A stretch of 64,000 nucleotides of DNA from Maricaulis sp048269565 (lineage in GTDB: Bacteria; Pseudomonadota; Alphaproteobacteria; Caulobacterales; Maricaulaceae): positions 62,001 to 126,000 of the forward strand of contig NZ_JBLXIK010000002.1 of the NCBI RefSeq assembly GCF_048269565.1, in the 5' to 3' direction. Numbering within the stretch: the first letter of the stretch is position 1; the number at the start of each line of letters is the position of its first letter. Shown piece by piece: positions 43,856 through 52,699 of this stretch. The position numbers were made by a program, and so were the translations under genes. The notes under the pieces were generated by a model. It was not told the DNA's origin. It worked only from the letters and a program-made list of their open reading frames with translations, and did no database searches.

Positions 43856-45169
43856 ATGCGCATCAATGTCTTCGCTTCAATCCTGGCCTTTGCGCTCGGG
43901 GCGGTCGCCATCACCATGGCTGCCGAGGGGCGCCAGGAAGACCATACGGAGACGTTCCGTCAGCTTGAGCTGTTCGGTGACGTGCTGAGCCGTATCGAGT
44001 CCGACTACGTCACCGATACCGAACAGACCCAGCTGATCGAAGCGGCCATTGAAGGCATGCTGACCTCGCTCGACCCCCACTCGGCCTATCACAACCCCGA
44101 CGCCTATGAAGACCTGCGCGTGACCACGCGCGGCGAGTATGGCGGCCTCGGCATGGAAGTGACACGGCGCGACGAATTCATCACCATCGTCTCCCCAATC
44201 AGCGATACGCCGGCCGAACGCGCCGGTCTGCGTACCAATGACCGCATCATCGCGGTCGATGGTGAAAGCATTATCGGGATCACGGTCAACAGCGCGGTCG
44301 AACTGATGCGCGGCGCCGTTGGCGACCCGGTGACGATCACCATCTCGCGCGCCGGCGAGGACCCGTTTGACGTCACCCTGGTGCGCGACACCATCCCGCT
44401 GCGCACCGTCGCGACGCGTATCGAGGACGATGGAACACCCTATCTGCGTATCGCCGGCTTCAATGAACGCACCACCGAAATGGTGCTCGAGGGCATTGCC
44501 GAGCTGGAAGAGGAGAATGGCGGGCCACTGCCCGGCCTGATCCTCGATGTCCGCTATAATCCGGGCGGGCTGCTCGACCAGGCGATCGGGGTGACAGACG
44601 TCTTCCTCGACGGTGGCGAGGTCGTCTCGACGCGCAATCGTGATCCGCGGGACACCCAGCGCTATAATGCGCGCCCGGGGGATCGCCTCAATGGTGCGCC
44701 GATCGTGATCCTGATCAATGAAGGCTCGGCCAGCGCCGCCGAAATCGTTGCCGGTGCGCTGCAGGACCGCGAACGCGCCGAACTGGTCGGCATGACCAGT
44801 TTCGGCAAGGGTTCGGTCCAGACCATCATCCCGCTGCGGGGTGGCCGTGATGGCGCCCTGCGCCTGACCACCGGGCGTTATTACACCCCGGCCGGCCGCT
44901 CGATCCAGGGCACGGGCATCGTTCCGGATCTCCAGATCAGCTCCTTCCCGATTTCCACGGACGATGAGGACTCCGGCCCGGCGGTGCGGCTTGAAGCCGA
45001 TCTGCCCGGCGCGCTCGAGAATGAAAATGGCGAAGACCGTGCCGAAACCGACATCGCCGCCATCGAACAGCCACCGGCCGACTGGCCGGAAGACGAGGAC
45101 TTCCAGCTCTCGCGCGCCCGTGAAGTGTTGCGCGATGCGATGGAAAGCCAGCAGGCGGCGCTGCAGTAA
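43856..45169 (+). CDS. ctpA: Carboxyl-terminal processing protease (S41)
   Basis: 437 residues with an N-terminal signal or anchor segment (about 1-22). A PDZ domain (about residues 93-165, GLGMEVTRRDEFITIV) precedes the S41 peptidase part. The Ser-Lys dyad is S293 (GSASAAEI) and K318 (FGKGSVQ), with the family spacing of 25. It cuts periplasmic or membrane proteins at their C-termini. It lies in the conserved envC-like-ctpA-yibQ-like order and may be tied to cell-wall hydrolase control. Confidence 0.95.
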   Translation: MRINVFASILAFALGAVAITMAAEGRQEDHTETFRQLELFGDVLSRIESDYVTDTEQTQLIEAAIEGMLTSLDPHSAYHNPDAYEDLRVTTRGEYGGLGMEVTRRDEFITIVSPISDTPAERAGLRTNDRIIAVDGESIIGITVNSAVELMRGAVGDPVTITISRAGEDPFDVTLVRDTIPLRTVATRIEDDGTPYLRIAGFNERTTEMVLEGIAELEEENGGPLPGLILDVRYNPGGLLDQAIGVTDVFLDGGEVVSTRNRDPRDTQRYNARPGDRLNGAPIVILINEGSASAAEIVAGALQDRERAELVGMTSFGKGSVQTIIPLRGGRDGALRLTTGRYYTPAGRSIQGTGIVPDLQISSFPISTDDEDSGPAVRLEADLPGALENENGEDRAETDIAAIEQPPADWPEDEDFQLSRAREVLRDAMESQQAALQ

Positions 45170-45183
45170 CCCAATGACAACAA

Positions 45184-45217
45184 AGCCCTGCCTGTACACC
45201 AGTGTGCGGGCAGGGCT
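45184..45217 (+). terminator. Long hairpin between ctpA and the deacetylase gene
   Basis: Nine perfect pairs (45184-45192 with 45209-45217) continue inwards almost unbroken (GTACAC against GTGTGC). No T-run follows on the plus strand, so it may be a partial terminator or an mRNA-protecting hairpin within the operon. Confidence 0.5.
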
Positions 45218-45328
45218 GCGTCACCAGGCGTTAACCGTTTCTTTTCCGGGACAGGGCAGTTTTGACAGTGAATGGGTGCGTCTGATCGGACGCGCAACCG
45301 GTTAATTCGCTCGTCGAAGATTGTTCCG

Positions 45329-46651
45329 ATGTCCAGTGCTGTCCTGCGTCATGTCGAACCCCTCCTGACCATCAAGGCACCCCTGTTTGCCGGGCTGGGT
45401 GCCGCTGTCCTGTTTGCCGCCGTCATCCTGGGCGTCGCCGTGTTCGGCGAAGCCGACCTGCAGCCACCGCTCGCCCGCGGCGGTGTCGCGCCGGCCCCGG
45501 TAGAGACCGTCTATCCCGCGGCGGAATTGCGGATTTCCCCGGCGGAGGATGACCCGCTTCCGATCCAGTTCATCGAACCGGAAGGCGTCGACGAAGCCCA
45601 ACTCCCCGGCGTGGATGACCGTTTCGACACGGGCCGGCCTGCCACGCCATCGTCAGGCTCGGACCCGGCCGATGCCGAGGCCCGTCACGCCGCCAGCACC
45701 AACAGCGCCGAGGCGCTGCCGCCGGCCCCCTTGCCGGGATTGACCGAGAACACCCCCAACGGGCCGCTGCCGGTTATCCCGCCCAATGGCCTGCGCGCCT
45801 CGCGCGCCTATGCCCGCCCCTTCCATGGCGATCCGACCGCGCCGACGATTGCCGTCGTCATCGGTGGCCTCGGGCTCAACCGGACGGTGACCCAGGCGGC
45901 GATCGATGAATTGCCACCGGAAATCGCCCTCAGCTTCGCGCCCTATACCCGTGACCTGCAGAGCTGGGTCGACCGGGCCCGGGCTGCCGGACATGAAGTC
46001 CTGATCGAAGCGCCGATGGAACCCTTCGACTATCCCAATAATGATCCGGGCCCCCAGACCCTGCTGGCTGACGCCCCGGCCGCAGACAATCTTGCCCGGC
46101 TCGACTGGATCATGAGCCGCACGACCGGCTATTTCGCGGTCTCCAACTATCTCGGCGCCCGTTTCTCCGCCTCGGAACCGGCGATGACCCAATTGCTGCA
46201 GGGACTGGAAGCGCGCGGCGTGGCCTTCCTGCATGACGGCGCCGGCCGCCGCACCGTGATTGAGTCCGCCGCCCGTTCCAGCAATGTCCAGTACGCCATC
46301 GCCGATCGCGTGCTCGACGAGGATCCGAGCCCGACGGCGATCGACAATCACCTGCTGACGCTGGAGGCACTCGCGCTGCAAAATGGCGCCTCGCTCGGGG
46401 CCGGCTTCTCCTATCCGACGACAGTGGATCATGTTCGCGACTGGGCCCGCAGCCTGGACAGCCGCGGCTATCAGCTGGCACCGCCCTCGGCCGTGATGGC
46501 CCGCCGGCGCCTGCAGGCCCGCATGGAAGCCGAGGCCCGCGCCCTCCAGCCCGAGCCCGAGCAAGTCATCGACAATCGCTGGTCACGGCCGCCGGTAGAT
46601 GCATCCGGCACCGGCGACCACGCACCGGCCGCCGCCTCATCGGGGCATTGA
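45329..46651 (+). CDS. Divergent polysaccharide deacetylase family protein (YibQ-like)
   Basis: 440 residues from the ATG at 45329. One transmembrane helix (about residues 17-40) leads to a proline-rich linker and then a NodB-type fold (about 165-395): VIGGLGLNRTVTQAAIDELP, DLQSWVDRARAAGHEVLIEAPME, GLEARGVAFLHDG and GAGFSYPTT. This is the DUF610/PF04748 family, generally found after ctpA. The precise substrate is not known. The ending overlaps the rppH ATG by one base (TGATG). Confidence 0.88.
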   Translation: MSSAVLRHVEPLLTIKAPLFAGLGAAVLFAAVILGVAVFGEADLQPPLARGGVAPAPVETVYPAAELRISPAEDDPLPIQFIEPEGVDEAQLPGVDDRFDTGRPATPSSGSDPADAEARHAASTNSAEALPPAPLPGLTENTPNGPLPVIPPNGLRASRAYARPFHGDPTAPTIAVVIGGLGLNRTVTQAAIDELPPEIALSFAPYTRDLQSWVDRARAAGHEVLIEAPMEPFDYPNNDPGPQTLLADAPAADNLARLDWIMSRTTGYFAVSNYLGARFSASEPAMTQLLQGLEARGVAFLHDGAGRRTVIESAARSSNVQYAIADRVLDEDPSPTAIDNHLLTLEALALQNGASLGAGFSYPTTVDHVRDWARSLDSRGYQLAPPSAVMARRRLQARMEAEARALQPEPEQVIDNRWSRPPVDASGTGDHAPAAASSGH

Positions 46652-47148
46652 TGCCTGCGCCCGCCGATCCCTGGCCCAATCACCGCGCCAATGTCGGGAT
46701 TGCGCTGTTCAACAGTGCCGGCCAGGTCTGGCTTGGCCGCCGCGAGAGCACGCCGCCACCCTGGAACTGGCAATTGCCGCAGGGCGGGATCGATGCCGGC
46801 GAGGATGTCGAGGCCGCCGCCCTGCGCGAGCTGGAAGAAGAAACCGGCATCCGCCCGGAATGTGTCGAGCCGCTCGGAAATATCCCCGGCTGGATCGCCT
46901 ATGACTATCCGCCGGACGTGCGCGAGGATCCGCGCTTTCACAAAAAGCGCCACCTCGGACAGAAACAGCGCTGGTTCGCCTTCCGCTTCCACGGCAGCGA
47001 AGCCGATATCGATCTCGAACGCCATGGCGAGGTCGAGTTCGACGCCTGGCGCTGGGGCGAACTGGCCGAAATCCCCGACCTGATCATTCCCTGGAAGCGG
47101 GATGTCTATCTGCGGGTCGTCGAGGCCTTTGGCGCCTACGCACGCTAG
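46651..47148 (+). CDS. rppH: RNA pyrophosphohydrolase (Nudix)
   Basis: 165 residues. The Nudix box is complete: GGIDAGEDVEAAALRELEEE followed by TGI. The N-terminal WLGRR and QLPQGGID segments and the C-terminal IIPWKRDVY match RppH. It removes pyrophosphate from mRNA 5' ends to start decay. Last gene of the long rightward operon; ends 18 bases before the convergent amidohydrolase stop. Confidence 0.93.
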   Translation: MPAPADPWPNHRANVGIALFNSAGQVWLGRRESTPPPWNWQLPQGGIDAGEDVEAAALRELEEETGIRPECVEPLGNIPGWIAYDYPPDVREDPRFHKKRHLGQKQRWFAFRFHGSEADIDLERHGEVEFDAWRWGELAEIPDLIIPWKRDVYLRVVEAFGAYAR

Positions 47149-47166
47149 CCTGCCAGGGCCGGATCC

Positions 47167-48708
47167 CTATCGCGCGTCGACACCTTGCCGCGCCGAAAGA
47201 TCGCTCCGCTCGATAGCCTCGCCGGCCAGGATCACGGTCGCGATCCGGTCATAGGCTGTGACATTGGCCAGCGGATTGCCGCGCAGGATCAAAAGGTCGG
47301 CCCGTTTGCCCGGCTCGATGGATCCGATCTCCTCGGACAGGCCGAACGCGGCGGCATTGTCGATGGTCATGGCACGGAAGAGAACGGGCAGAGGGATACC
47401 GGCATCGACCCAGTTGTGCATTTCCCAATAACCGGCCAGACCCGGAGGCGAGGCCCAGCCGAAACCGCCAACGGCCGTATCGCCGCCGAACAGGAAGTGC
47501 GCACCCTCGGCCTGCATGGCCTGGAGCAAGTCCTGATACCGTCCCAGGAAAGCGGATTGGGCCGCGCCCATGTCGGCCGCATCATTGCCCCGCGCAATCA
47601 TGTCGCCGAACATGGCGACAAATTGCCCGCGCTGGGCCTGCGCCTCGCCACGCAGATAGTCGAGATAAGCCGGCGGCACGGCGTCAAGCCAGCCCGCATC
47701 CTCCAGCACGCGCGGATCAAACAGGCTGGCGGTGTTGCGGATCGTCTGGATGGTGGGCTGGACAGTGATCGGCGAGCGCGCGACCTCACGGGCAATCGCG
47801 GCCGTCCGGGTGGAAGGCCATGGGTCGGTGAAGGACTGGCCGGTCCATTCCCACATCCCGTGAGCCAGAATATCGATCCCGGACTGAAGCGCGAACTCAT
47901 GCCCGGCCGGGGTAGTCGCGTGTAGCAGGACCGGCAGGTTGGCGGCATGGGCGGCCTCGACCACGTCGCGAGCGATCGCGACCGACGGCAGACGGAAGTC
48001 CGGTGCCCCGCCAGGCCACCACAGGGCCTCTTCATAGTAGAGCTTGATGCACTGGCCACCCTGATCCATTACCGACGCCACAGCGGCCTCGGGCGTGTGC
48101 GCCGCCGGGTCTGCCCCGGCGGGAACGAGACCGCCGGCATGGCTGTCGATCAGATAGCCCGGATAGGTTTCTCCGACGGGAGCGCCTTCAAGCTCGAGGG
48201 CCATGAACCCGTCCGACAGCACGACGCCCTGGCCGCAATGCACCAGATGGGGATGACGGGGCGCAGCCTCGAAGCGCGCATTTGTCGCCGCATCGGCATT
48301 GAGTTCGATCACGGTCGTGAAACCATGGAACAGGAAGCTGCGCGGTTGCTGCTCCATATAACCGCGGTAGAGCGCGGCATAGTCGTCGGTATAGCGGGCG
48401 CGCAAACCGGTCGCATGGTAGAGGTGAACATGGCTGTCGATCAGGCCGGGTATGAGATAGCCGTTCGCGGCATCAATGACCCGCGCGCCGGCGGGATCAA
48501 CATCGCCGCTCCCCACCGCCACAATCCGGTCGCCGCTGAGCCTGACCCATGCATCCTGCAACGGGGCCTCGCGCTCCGGGCTGATCAGGGTTGCATGCGT
48601 GATGATGAGCTCGCCGTCCGGTGCCGGCTGACCGGGAGCGGGCGGCACCAGGCCGAGGCCGAGCAGCAGGGCGGTCGCAAGCGCGTTGACTTGAATTGAG
48701 CGGGTCAT
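47167..48708 (-). CDS. Exported amidohydrolase family protein
   Basis: 513 residues with a signal peptide (about 1-26). The amidohydrolase fold is shown by LIPGLIDSHVHLYHA (first metal histidines), LLHATTP, HGMWEW and LFGGDTAVGG (late metal aspartate region). It resembles imidazolonepropionase-like and secreted prolidase-like amidohydrolases. The substrate is unknown. It is divergent from an AraC-type membrane regulator, whose start is 125 bases away, which suggests that regulator controls it (inference). Confidence 0.85.
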   Translation of the reverse strand: MTRSIQVNALATALLLGLGLVPPAPGQPAPDGELIITHATLISPEREAPLQDAWVRLSGDRIVAVGSGDVDPAGARVIDAANGYLIPGLIDSHVHLYHATGLRARYTDDYAALYRGYMEQQPRSFLFHGFTTVIELNADAATNARFEAAPRHPHLVHCGQGVVLSDGFMALELEGAPVGETYPGYLIDSHAGGLVPAGADPAAHTPEAAVASVMDQGGQCIKLYYEEALWWPGGAPDFRLPSVAIARDVVEAAHAANLPVLLHATTPAGHEFALQSGIDILAHGMWEWTGQSFTDPWPSTRTAAIAREVARSPITVQPTIQTIRNTASLFDPRVLEDAGWLDAVPPAYLDYLRGEAQAQRGQFVAMFGDMIARGNDAADMGAAQSAFLGRYQDLLQAMQAEGAHFLFGGDTAVGGFGWASPPGLAGYWEMHNWVDAGIPLPVLFRAMTIDNAAAFGLSEEIGSIEPGKRADLLILRGNPLANVTAYDRIATVILAGEAIERSDLSARQGVDAR

Positions 48709-48833
48709 TGGCGGGCCTCCTTTGGCGAGCCCCCAGACAACACGCCTTCCCGGCCGGATGCGCCCTCAAGCGCGATCAAGGACGGGCCGATCACGATCTT
48801 GGACAAGCGGGCAAGACACCGTATCAAGTCGGG

Positions 48834-49826
48834 ATGACGTCGATCCTGCTCATATCGGCCGCCCTGTCGGCAATCATTGCGCTCTACCTGGCCAGCCTGC
48901 GCGCGCCGCGGCGACTGGCGCATCGTTTCCTCGCCCTGGTCTTCGCGTTGTTCGCGATTCAACACGTGCTCACCAGTCTTTCACTGACAGGGTTGATTCC
49001 GGCGCTGGCCTGGTGGCGTCCGGTGCTGGCCATGGCGCTGCCAGCGGCGATTTTCCTGCATCTGCGAATCGCCGCGCGGCCCGGCGAAAGCGTGGGCTGG
49101 CCAGACCTCATTCACATCGCCGGACCGGTCGCGCTGGCCCTCACGCGCCTCGGCTACCCGGACGGCCCCCATCTCGATGGCGCCATCATCGCCGCGCTGG
49201 TTTTCTATGGCGGCCTTGCCGCCATCACCATCAAGGCACCGACACCTGCCGTGCGGCGCTGGAAATTCGTGGTCTGCGGCTGGTTGTTCGCGATGGCGCT
49301 CACCGATTTCCTGGTGATGCTCGAACTGGTGGGCAAGACCGACCTGGCTCACTCACTGGCGCTCGCGATTACCATGGCCGGCTTCCTTGTCTTCCTGGTC
49401 TACTTCCTGCTTTCCAGCCTGCATCAAGGCGGCCCGTCGAGCTGGATCATGACACGGATCCGCCGCGGCAATACTGACGCCGAGACTATCCGGGCGCGGC
49501 TGGACACTCACATGGCCGAGGCCCGCCCCTGGCTCGACCCGGAGCTGACCGTCGCGCGGCTGGCCCGTCAGCTGGCCTTGCCTCAACGTACCGTGTCGGA
49601 AGCCGTCAATGACCTGCACGGCACCAGCGTCAGCCGCTGGATCAATGGCTGGCGCATCGCCGAAGCCCGGCGTCTGATCCAGGCTTCGCCCGAGCGGCCT
49701 CTCGTTGAACTTATGCTCGATTGCGGCTTTCAGACCCGGTCCAATTTCAACAAGGCGTTCAAGGACGTCACCGGCGAGACCCCGAGCGAGTGGCGCAAGC
49801 GGGCTGGCGCCAGCGCGCAGTCCTGA
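48834..49826 (+). CDS. Membrane-anchored AraC-family regulator
   Basis: 330 residues. The N-terminal half is made of about seven hydrophobic helices (about residues 3-200), the C-terminal third is an AraC DNA-binding domain with two helix-turn-helix units (VARLARQLALPQRTVSEAVN, and ELMLDCGFQTRSNFNKAF followed by TGETPSEWRKR). The architecture is a membrane sensor joined directly to a DNA-binding domain. Divergent from the amidohydrolase; its likely signal is unknown. Confidence 0.88.
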   Translation: MTSILLISAALSAIIALYLASLRAPRRLAHRFLALVFALFAIQHVLTSLSLTGLIPALAWWRPVLAMALPAAIFLHLRIAARPGESVGWPDLIHIAGPVALALTRLGYPDGPHLDGAIIAALVFYGGLAAITIKAPTPAVRRWKFVVCGWLFAMALTDFLVMLELVGKTDLAHSLALAITMAGFLVFLVYFLLSSLHQGGPSSWIMTRIRRGNTDAETIRARLDTHMAEARPWLDPELTVARLARQLALPQRTVSEAVNDLHGTSVSRWINGWRIAEARRLIQASPERPLVELMLDCGFQTRSNFNKAFKDVTGETPSEWRKRAGASAQS

Positions 49827-49835
49827 TCAATGAAA

Positions 49836-49861
49836 AGGGCCGCTCCATGCGGAACGGCCCT
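49836..49861 (-). terminator. Intrinsic terminator of the atp operon
   Basis: Read on the minus strand, an 11-base-pair stem (49861-49851 with 49846-49836, one G-U pair) with a four-base loop is followed by TTTTC. It is 26 bases after the atpC stop. Confidence 0.83.
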
Positions 49862-49887
49862 GATCATGTGTCAATCGGTGGGAGCAA

Positions 49888-50289
49888 TCAGTGCGCGGCG
49901 ACCGTCTTCATCGCTTCGAGCTTGCTCACGAGCGCTTCGGCGCTTTCGCGGGCCTCGTCGGTCTTGGCGACGCTGACATCCTCACGGGCATTGACCAGGT
50001 CGCGCTCAACCGCGACGACATCGATCTCGGAAACCGGGATCGCTTCTTCGGCCAGAATGGTCAGACCCGCAGGCGTCACCTCGGCGAAACCGCCATGGAT
50101 GAAGGTCCGCTCGTTGACGCCGTCCCGGGTGATGATGATCGCACCGGAGCGGATCACCGACATGAAGGGCGCATGCTTCGGCAGCACGCCGAAATCGCCA
50201 TCTTCGCCGGGGACCACAACCATATCGACTTCACCCGCAAACAGGCGGCGCTCAGGCGATACGAGGTCAAAATGCAGCTTGTCAGCCAT
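49888..50289 (-). CDS. atpC: ATP synthase F1 epsilon subunit
   Basis: 133 residues. N-terminal beta sandwich with LVSPERRLFAGEVDMVVVPG and FGVLPKHAPFMSV, then a helical hairpin with DVSVAKTDEARESA. It joins the central stalk and limits reverse ATP hydrolysis. Last gene of atpHAGDC, 32 bases after atpD, followed by a terminator. Confidence 0.96.
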   Translation of the reverse strand: MADKLHFDLVSPERRLFAGEVDMVVVPGEDGDFGVLPKHAPFMSVIRSGAIIITRDGVNERTFIHGGFAEVTPAGLTILAEEAIPVSEIDVVAVERDLVNAREDVSVAKTDEARESAEALVSKLEAMKTVAAH

Positions 50290-50321
50290 CAGGTATTCCT
50301 CCGGCTAATGCCGGAGACCGC

Positions 50322-51761
50322 TTATGCGGCCTCCGCAGCCATTTTCTCGGCTTTTTTCACCGCGTCTTCGATCGTGCCGACCATGTAGAAGGCCTGCTCG
50401 GGAAGGTGATCATATTCGCCGTCACAGATCGCCTTGAAGCCCTTGACCGTGTCGGCCACAGGCACCTGGATGCCCGGGAAACCGGTGAAGATTTCAGCCA
50501 CATCGAACGGCTGCGACAGGAAGCGCTCGATCTTGCGGGCGCGGGTCACCAGCATCTTGTCCTCTTCGGACAGCTCGTCCATGCCGAGGATGGCGATGAT
50601 GTCCTGCAGGGCCTTGTAACGCTGCAGCGTTTCCTGGACCCGGCGGGCGGTGTTGTAGTGATCATCACCGACGATGCGGGGCTCGAGAATACGCGAGGTC
50701 GAATCGAGCGGATCCACAGCGGGATAGATGCCCTTTTCCGAGATCGCACGGTTGAGAACCGTGGTCGCATCGAGGTGGGCGAAGGTGGTGGCTGGCGCCG
50801 GGTCGGTCAGGTCATCGGCGGGCACGTAAACGGCCTGCACCGAGGTGATCGAACCCTTGTTGGTCGAGGTGATGCGTTCCTGCAGGGCGCCCATATCCGT
50901 CGACAGGGTCGGCTGATAGCCCACCGCGGACGGGATGCGGCCGAGCAGGGCGGACACTTCGGAACCGGCCTGGGTGAAGCGGAAGATATTGTCGACGAAG
51001 AAGAGAACGTCCTTGCCCTCTTCATCGCGGAAATATTCTGCCTGGGCGAGACCGGACAGGGCGACGCGGGCGCGCGCTCCCGGCGGCTCGTTCATCTGGC
51101 CGAACACCAGCGAGCAACGCGAACCTTCGGTCGAGCCTTCATGCTCTTTCGGGTCCTTGTTGACGCCCGATTCGATCATTTCCCAGTAAAGGTCATTACC
51201 TTCGCGGGTCCGCTCGCCAACACCGGCGAAAACCGAGTAACCACCGAACATCTTGGCGATGTTGTTGATCAGCTCCTGGATCAGAACCGTCTTGCCAACG
51301 CCGGCGCCGCCGAACAGGCCGATCTTGCCGCCCTTGGCGTAGGGGCAGAGCAGGTCGACGACCTTGATGCCGGTCGGCAGGATTTCAGCTTCCGTCGCCT
51401 GTTCGGCAAAGGATGGAGCCGGACGGTGAATCGGGGCCGTCATCGTGTGCGGAATATCGCCCGCCTCATCGATCGGCGCGCCGGTCACGTTCATGATGCG
51501 GCCGAGCGTGCCCGGACCGACCGGAACCATGATCGGTGCGCCGGTGTCGACAACTTCGACGCCGCGCTGCAGGCCTTCGGTCGCATCCATCGCGATGGTG
51601 CGAACCGTGTTCTCGCCAAGGTGCTGCGAAACCTCGAGGGTCAGCGGCTTGCCGTCATTGGTCGACATGAGGGCGTTGAGGATGCTGGGCAGTCCACCAT
51701 CGAACTCGACGTCAACGACGGCGCCGGTGATCTGGACAATACGGCCTTTAAGAGTGCTCAT
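50322..51761 (-). CDS. atpD: ATP synthase F1 beta subunit
   Basis: 479 residues, the catalytic subunit. Walker A is FGGAGVGKTVLIQEL, Walker B lies in DVLFFVDNIFRFTQAG, and the GERTREGNDLY and DELSEEDK (DELSEED) motifs are intact. The ATG lies 18 bases after the atpG stop. Confidence 0.98.
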   Translation of the reverse strand: MSTLKGRIVQITGAVVDVEFDGGLPSILNALMSTNDGKPLTLEVSQHLGENTVRTIAMDATEGLQRGVEVVDTGAPIMVPVGPGTLGRIMNVTGAPIDEAGDIPHTMTAPIHRPAPSFAEQATEAEILPTGIKVVDLLCPYAKGGKIGLFGGAGVGKTVLIQELINNIAKMFGGYSVFAGVGERTREGNDLYWEMIESGVNKDPKEHEGSTEGSRCSLVFGQMNEPPGARARVALSGLAQAEYFRDEEGKDVLFFVDNIFRFTQAGSEVSALLGRIPSAVGYQPTLSTDMGALQERITSTNKGSITSVQAVYVPADDLTDPAPATTFAHLDATTVLNRAISEKGIYPAVDPLDSTSRILEPRIVGDDHYNTARRVQETLQRYKALQDIIAILGMDELSEEDKMLVTRARKIERFLSQPFDVAEIFTGFPGIQVPVADTVKGFKAICDGEYDHLPEQAFYMVGTIEDAVKKAEKMAAEAA

Positions 51762-51779
51762 AATTGGTCTTCCCCTCGT

Positions 51780-52667
51780 CTAGAGAGCTTCGGCGCCGGA
51801 GATGATTTCGGTCAACTCCGTCGTGATTTGCGCCTGACGGGTGCGGTTATAAAGAAGGTTCAGCTTGTCGATCAGTTCGCCGGCATTGCGGGTGGCATTG
51901 TCCATGGCAGCCATGCGGGCCCCCATTTCGCCAGCCGAGTTTTCCAGCAGGGTCGACAGAATTACGGTCGTGACATAACGCGGCAGCAGGACGTTGAGGA
52001 TGGTCTCCTCGTCCGGCTCGGCCTCGTAGATGGCGCCGCCGGTATCGGGCCGCTCGACGCCCTCATCGATGGCATCCAGCGCCGGGATCAGCACCTTGGC
52101 GTAAGGCTTCTGCGAGATCACCGACACGAATTCCGAGGCAATGATTTCGCAGACGTCGAACTCGCCGGCCTCGAACATATGCGTGATCTTGTCAGCAATG
52201 CCCCCGGCGACGGCGCCATTGAGGGTTTTCTCGCCCTTGAGATCGACCGTCTCGACGATCAGCCCGGCAAACTGGCGCTTCAACTGATCGAAGCCCTTCT
52301 TGCCGATGCAGACGATCTTGACGCTCTTGCCGGCGCGCTGCAGCTCATTGATCCGCGTGCGCGCCAGACGGGCGATATTGGTGTTGAAACCGCCGCACAG
52401 GCCACGATCGGCCGTCATGACGAGCAGCAGATGCGTCTCGTCACGGCCGGTGCCGACCAGGAGCGGCGAAGCGCCCGGGTTACCGGCCATGGAATTGGAC
52501 AGATTCGCCATCACGGCAGCCATGCGCCCGGCATAGGGGCGCGCGGCTTCCGCGGCCTCTTGTGCCCGGCGCAGCTTGGCCGCTGACACCATCTGCATCG
52601 CCTTGGTGATCTTCTGCGTGGATTTCACGCTGGCGATACGATTTCGAAGGTCCTTAAGGCTCGCCAT
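51780..52667 (-). CDS. atpG: ATP synthase F1 gamma subunit
   Basis: 295 residues. The N-terminal coil KDLRNRIASVKSTQKITKAM and the C-terminal LLYNRTRQAQITTELTEII form the rotating shaft. The central part has MTADRGLCGGFNTN. It lies 32 bases after atpA and is of normal length. Confidence 0.97.
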   Translation of the reverse strand: MASLKDLRNRIASVKSTQKITKAMQMVSAAKLRRAQEAAEAARPYAGRMAAVMANLSNSMAGNPGASPLLVGTGRDETHLLLVMTADRGLCGGFNTNIARLARTRINELQRAGKSVKIVCIGKKGFDQLKRQFAGLIVETVDLKGEKTLNGAVAGGIADKITHMFEAGEFDVCEIIASEFVSVISQKPYAKVLIPALDAIDEGVERPDTGGAIYEAEPDEETILNVLLPRYVTTVILSTLLENSAGEMGARMAAMDNATRNAGELIDKLNLLYNRTRQAQITTELTEIISGAEAL

Positions 52668-52699
52668 TCGGCACTCCTAGTGGTCGTTTCGGTTCAGGT

